DNA from: CAWGET01 sp963821715
GTDB lineage: Bacteria; Bacteroidota; Ignavibacteria; Ignavibacteriales; Melioribacteraceae
NCBI GenBank assembly: GCA_963821715.1
Contig: CAWGET010000001.1
Location: 372,001 to 436,000, forward strand
DNA: 64,000 nt
Direction: 5' to 3'
Shown: positions 63,402 through 64,000 of the stretch, in pieces
Position numbering within the stretch: position 1 is the first letter of the stretch
Layout: every line of letters starts with the position of its first letter
The notes under the pieces: generated by a model
What the model was told of the DNA's origin: nothing
The model's database searches: none
What the model saw: the letters and a program-made list of their open reading frames with translations, nothing else
Position numbers and translations under genes: made by a program

Positions 63402-63636
63402 TCTTTATGAGCAAAAATCAACCTGGCTTGCACGACTTGAATCTTATATTGCTCATTATTACATCCGGTTTCATTCCTCGTTCGAAATATAAACAGTTAA
63501 ACGTTCTTCTGTTGTGTGACTATTAACCTGCCAAAAGGAATATTTTTTTACTCATAGTTAAGTTTTTTTCAATTCTAGTCTTGAAATCATTCCAAATTAG
63601 GGCTATTTACTTGGCCTAAGTATTGTGCTTATTTAA

Positions 63637-63933
63637 TTATGCTATTTCAAAATATTAAATAAGAGGATTTCGGTTTCGATCTTAAAAACTCCAGTAAAAG
63701 GAAATGGTTTAGTTTCATTAGCTCATCAGTTAATAGCCGCAAAATTAAATGTTGCAAATGGAGCGGATCCAAGCAGTATAGAAAATACTATTTCTGAGGC
63801 TGATTCAAAAATAGCAGATTTAAATGTACCTCCGGTTGGTAACGATAAATTAAAACCAAAGGACACTAGCTCATACATTAAAATCTTAGATAGTTATAAC
63901 AACGGTCTGCTTGGTTCCGGACATTGTGACTAA
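63637..63933 (+). pseudogene. C-terminal remnant of a surface protein
   Basis: An open frame from about 63637 to the TAA at 63931-63933 reads LAHQLIAAKLNVANGADPSS then IENTISEADSKIADLNVPPVG and ends NNGLLGSGHCD. No ATG, GTG or TTG starts it and an in-frame TAA lies at 63634. The pattern (QLIAAKLNVANGA, closing YNNGLLGSGHCD) is one I associate with the C-terminal end of large secreted proteins. The preceding AAGAGG is followed by GTT, not a start. I interpret it as the tail of a decayed gene. Confidence 0.5.
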
Positions 63934-63950
63934 AACTCCTTCTTCTTGGA

Positions 63951-63976
63951 ACACGCCCTTTTAGGGCGGGTTTTCT
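63951..63976 (+). terminator. Rho-independent terminator after the remnant
   Basis: AACACGCCC (63950-63958) pairs with GGGCGGGTT (63964-63972) around the TTTTA loop region, followed by TTCTTAAA. It lies 18 bases after the remnant's stop, which supports that the fragment was once the end of a real transcription unit. Confidence 0.8.
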
Positions 63977-64000
63977 TAAATATTATTAATGCTCACAATA

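Overview
The window is AT-rich (roughly two thirds A+T) chromosomal DNA that looks like a member of the Ignavibacteria or a close relative in the Bacteroidota/Chlorobi group. The main reasons are type IX secretion (T9SS) C-terminal sorting tails of the NYPNPFNP kind on surface proteins, a very short bS22/COX24-like ribosomal protein, Bacteroidota-style short operons, and a multiheme cytochrome/Rieske/cytochrome b cluster. There is no rRNA, no CRISPR array, no integrase and no intact transposase. The species assignment is inference from gene style, not from a marker search.

Layout. 1-9.3 kb: the end of a VOC-protein operon, a BASS-type transporter, three exported or membrane unknowns, an ABC-2 exporter flanked by two paralogous two-helix small proteins, then a copper-handling block (copZ, copA with a frameshift, a cupin translationally coupled to copA). 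9.3-16.5 kb: S9 peptidase, TPR proteins, an HU protein with a zinc-ribbon/TPR gene that lacks any ordinary start codon, bS22-like protein, tRNA-Thr, SDR oxidoreductase. 16.6-32.6 kb: a complete, tightly overlapping dcw cluster (mraZ-rsmH-ftsL-ftsI-murE-murF-mraY-murD-ftsW-murG-murC-ftsQ-ftsA-ftsZ) making lipid II and the divisome; murB and ddl are not in it. 33-44 kb: M49-like zinc peptidase lipoprotein, a DUF6600-like Trp/Tyr-rich protein, L28, ferritin, then a surface block of two TolB-like propellers, a T9SS amidase and an FG-GAP T9SS protein.

44-48 kb holds the most unusual set: a membrane protein with a Lon-like (S16) protease domain and an external FG-GAP-like domain, followed by a sigma-factor-like protein and a possible anti-sigma-like protein. 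48-57 kb: an NhaC antiporter, an OpuC/EgtUV-type ABC transporter immediately before the ergothioneine genes egtB (frameshifted) and egtD, mtgA, and a MORN-repeat protein. 57-63.4 kb lies between two tRNA-Ser genes: tandem zinc-ribbon miniproteins and an operon of DUF2339-like protein (frameshifted), Rieske protein, cytochrome b and a nine-heme cytochrome c. The right end has a decayed C-terminal fragment of a surface protein with a good terminator.

Two background features run through the window. First, four otherwise intact genes are broken by one-base shifts, three of them in short A/T runs; they may be assembly errors rather than true decay. Second, intergenic spaces carry palindromic REP-like elements and degenerate short-repeat strings.
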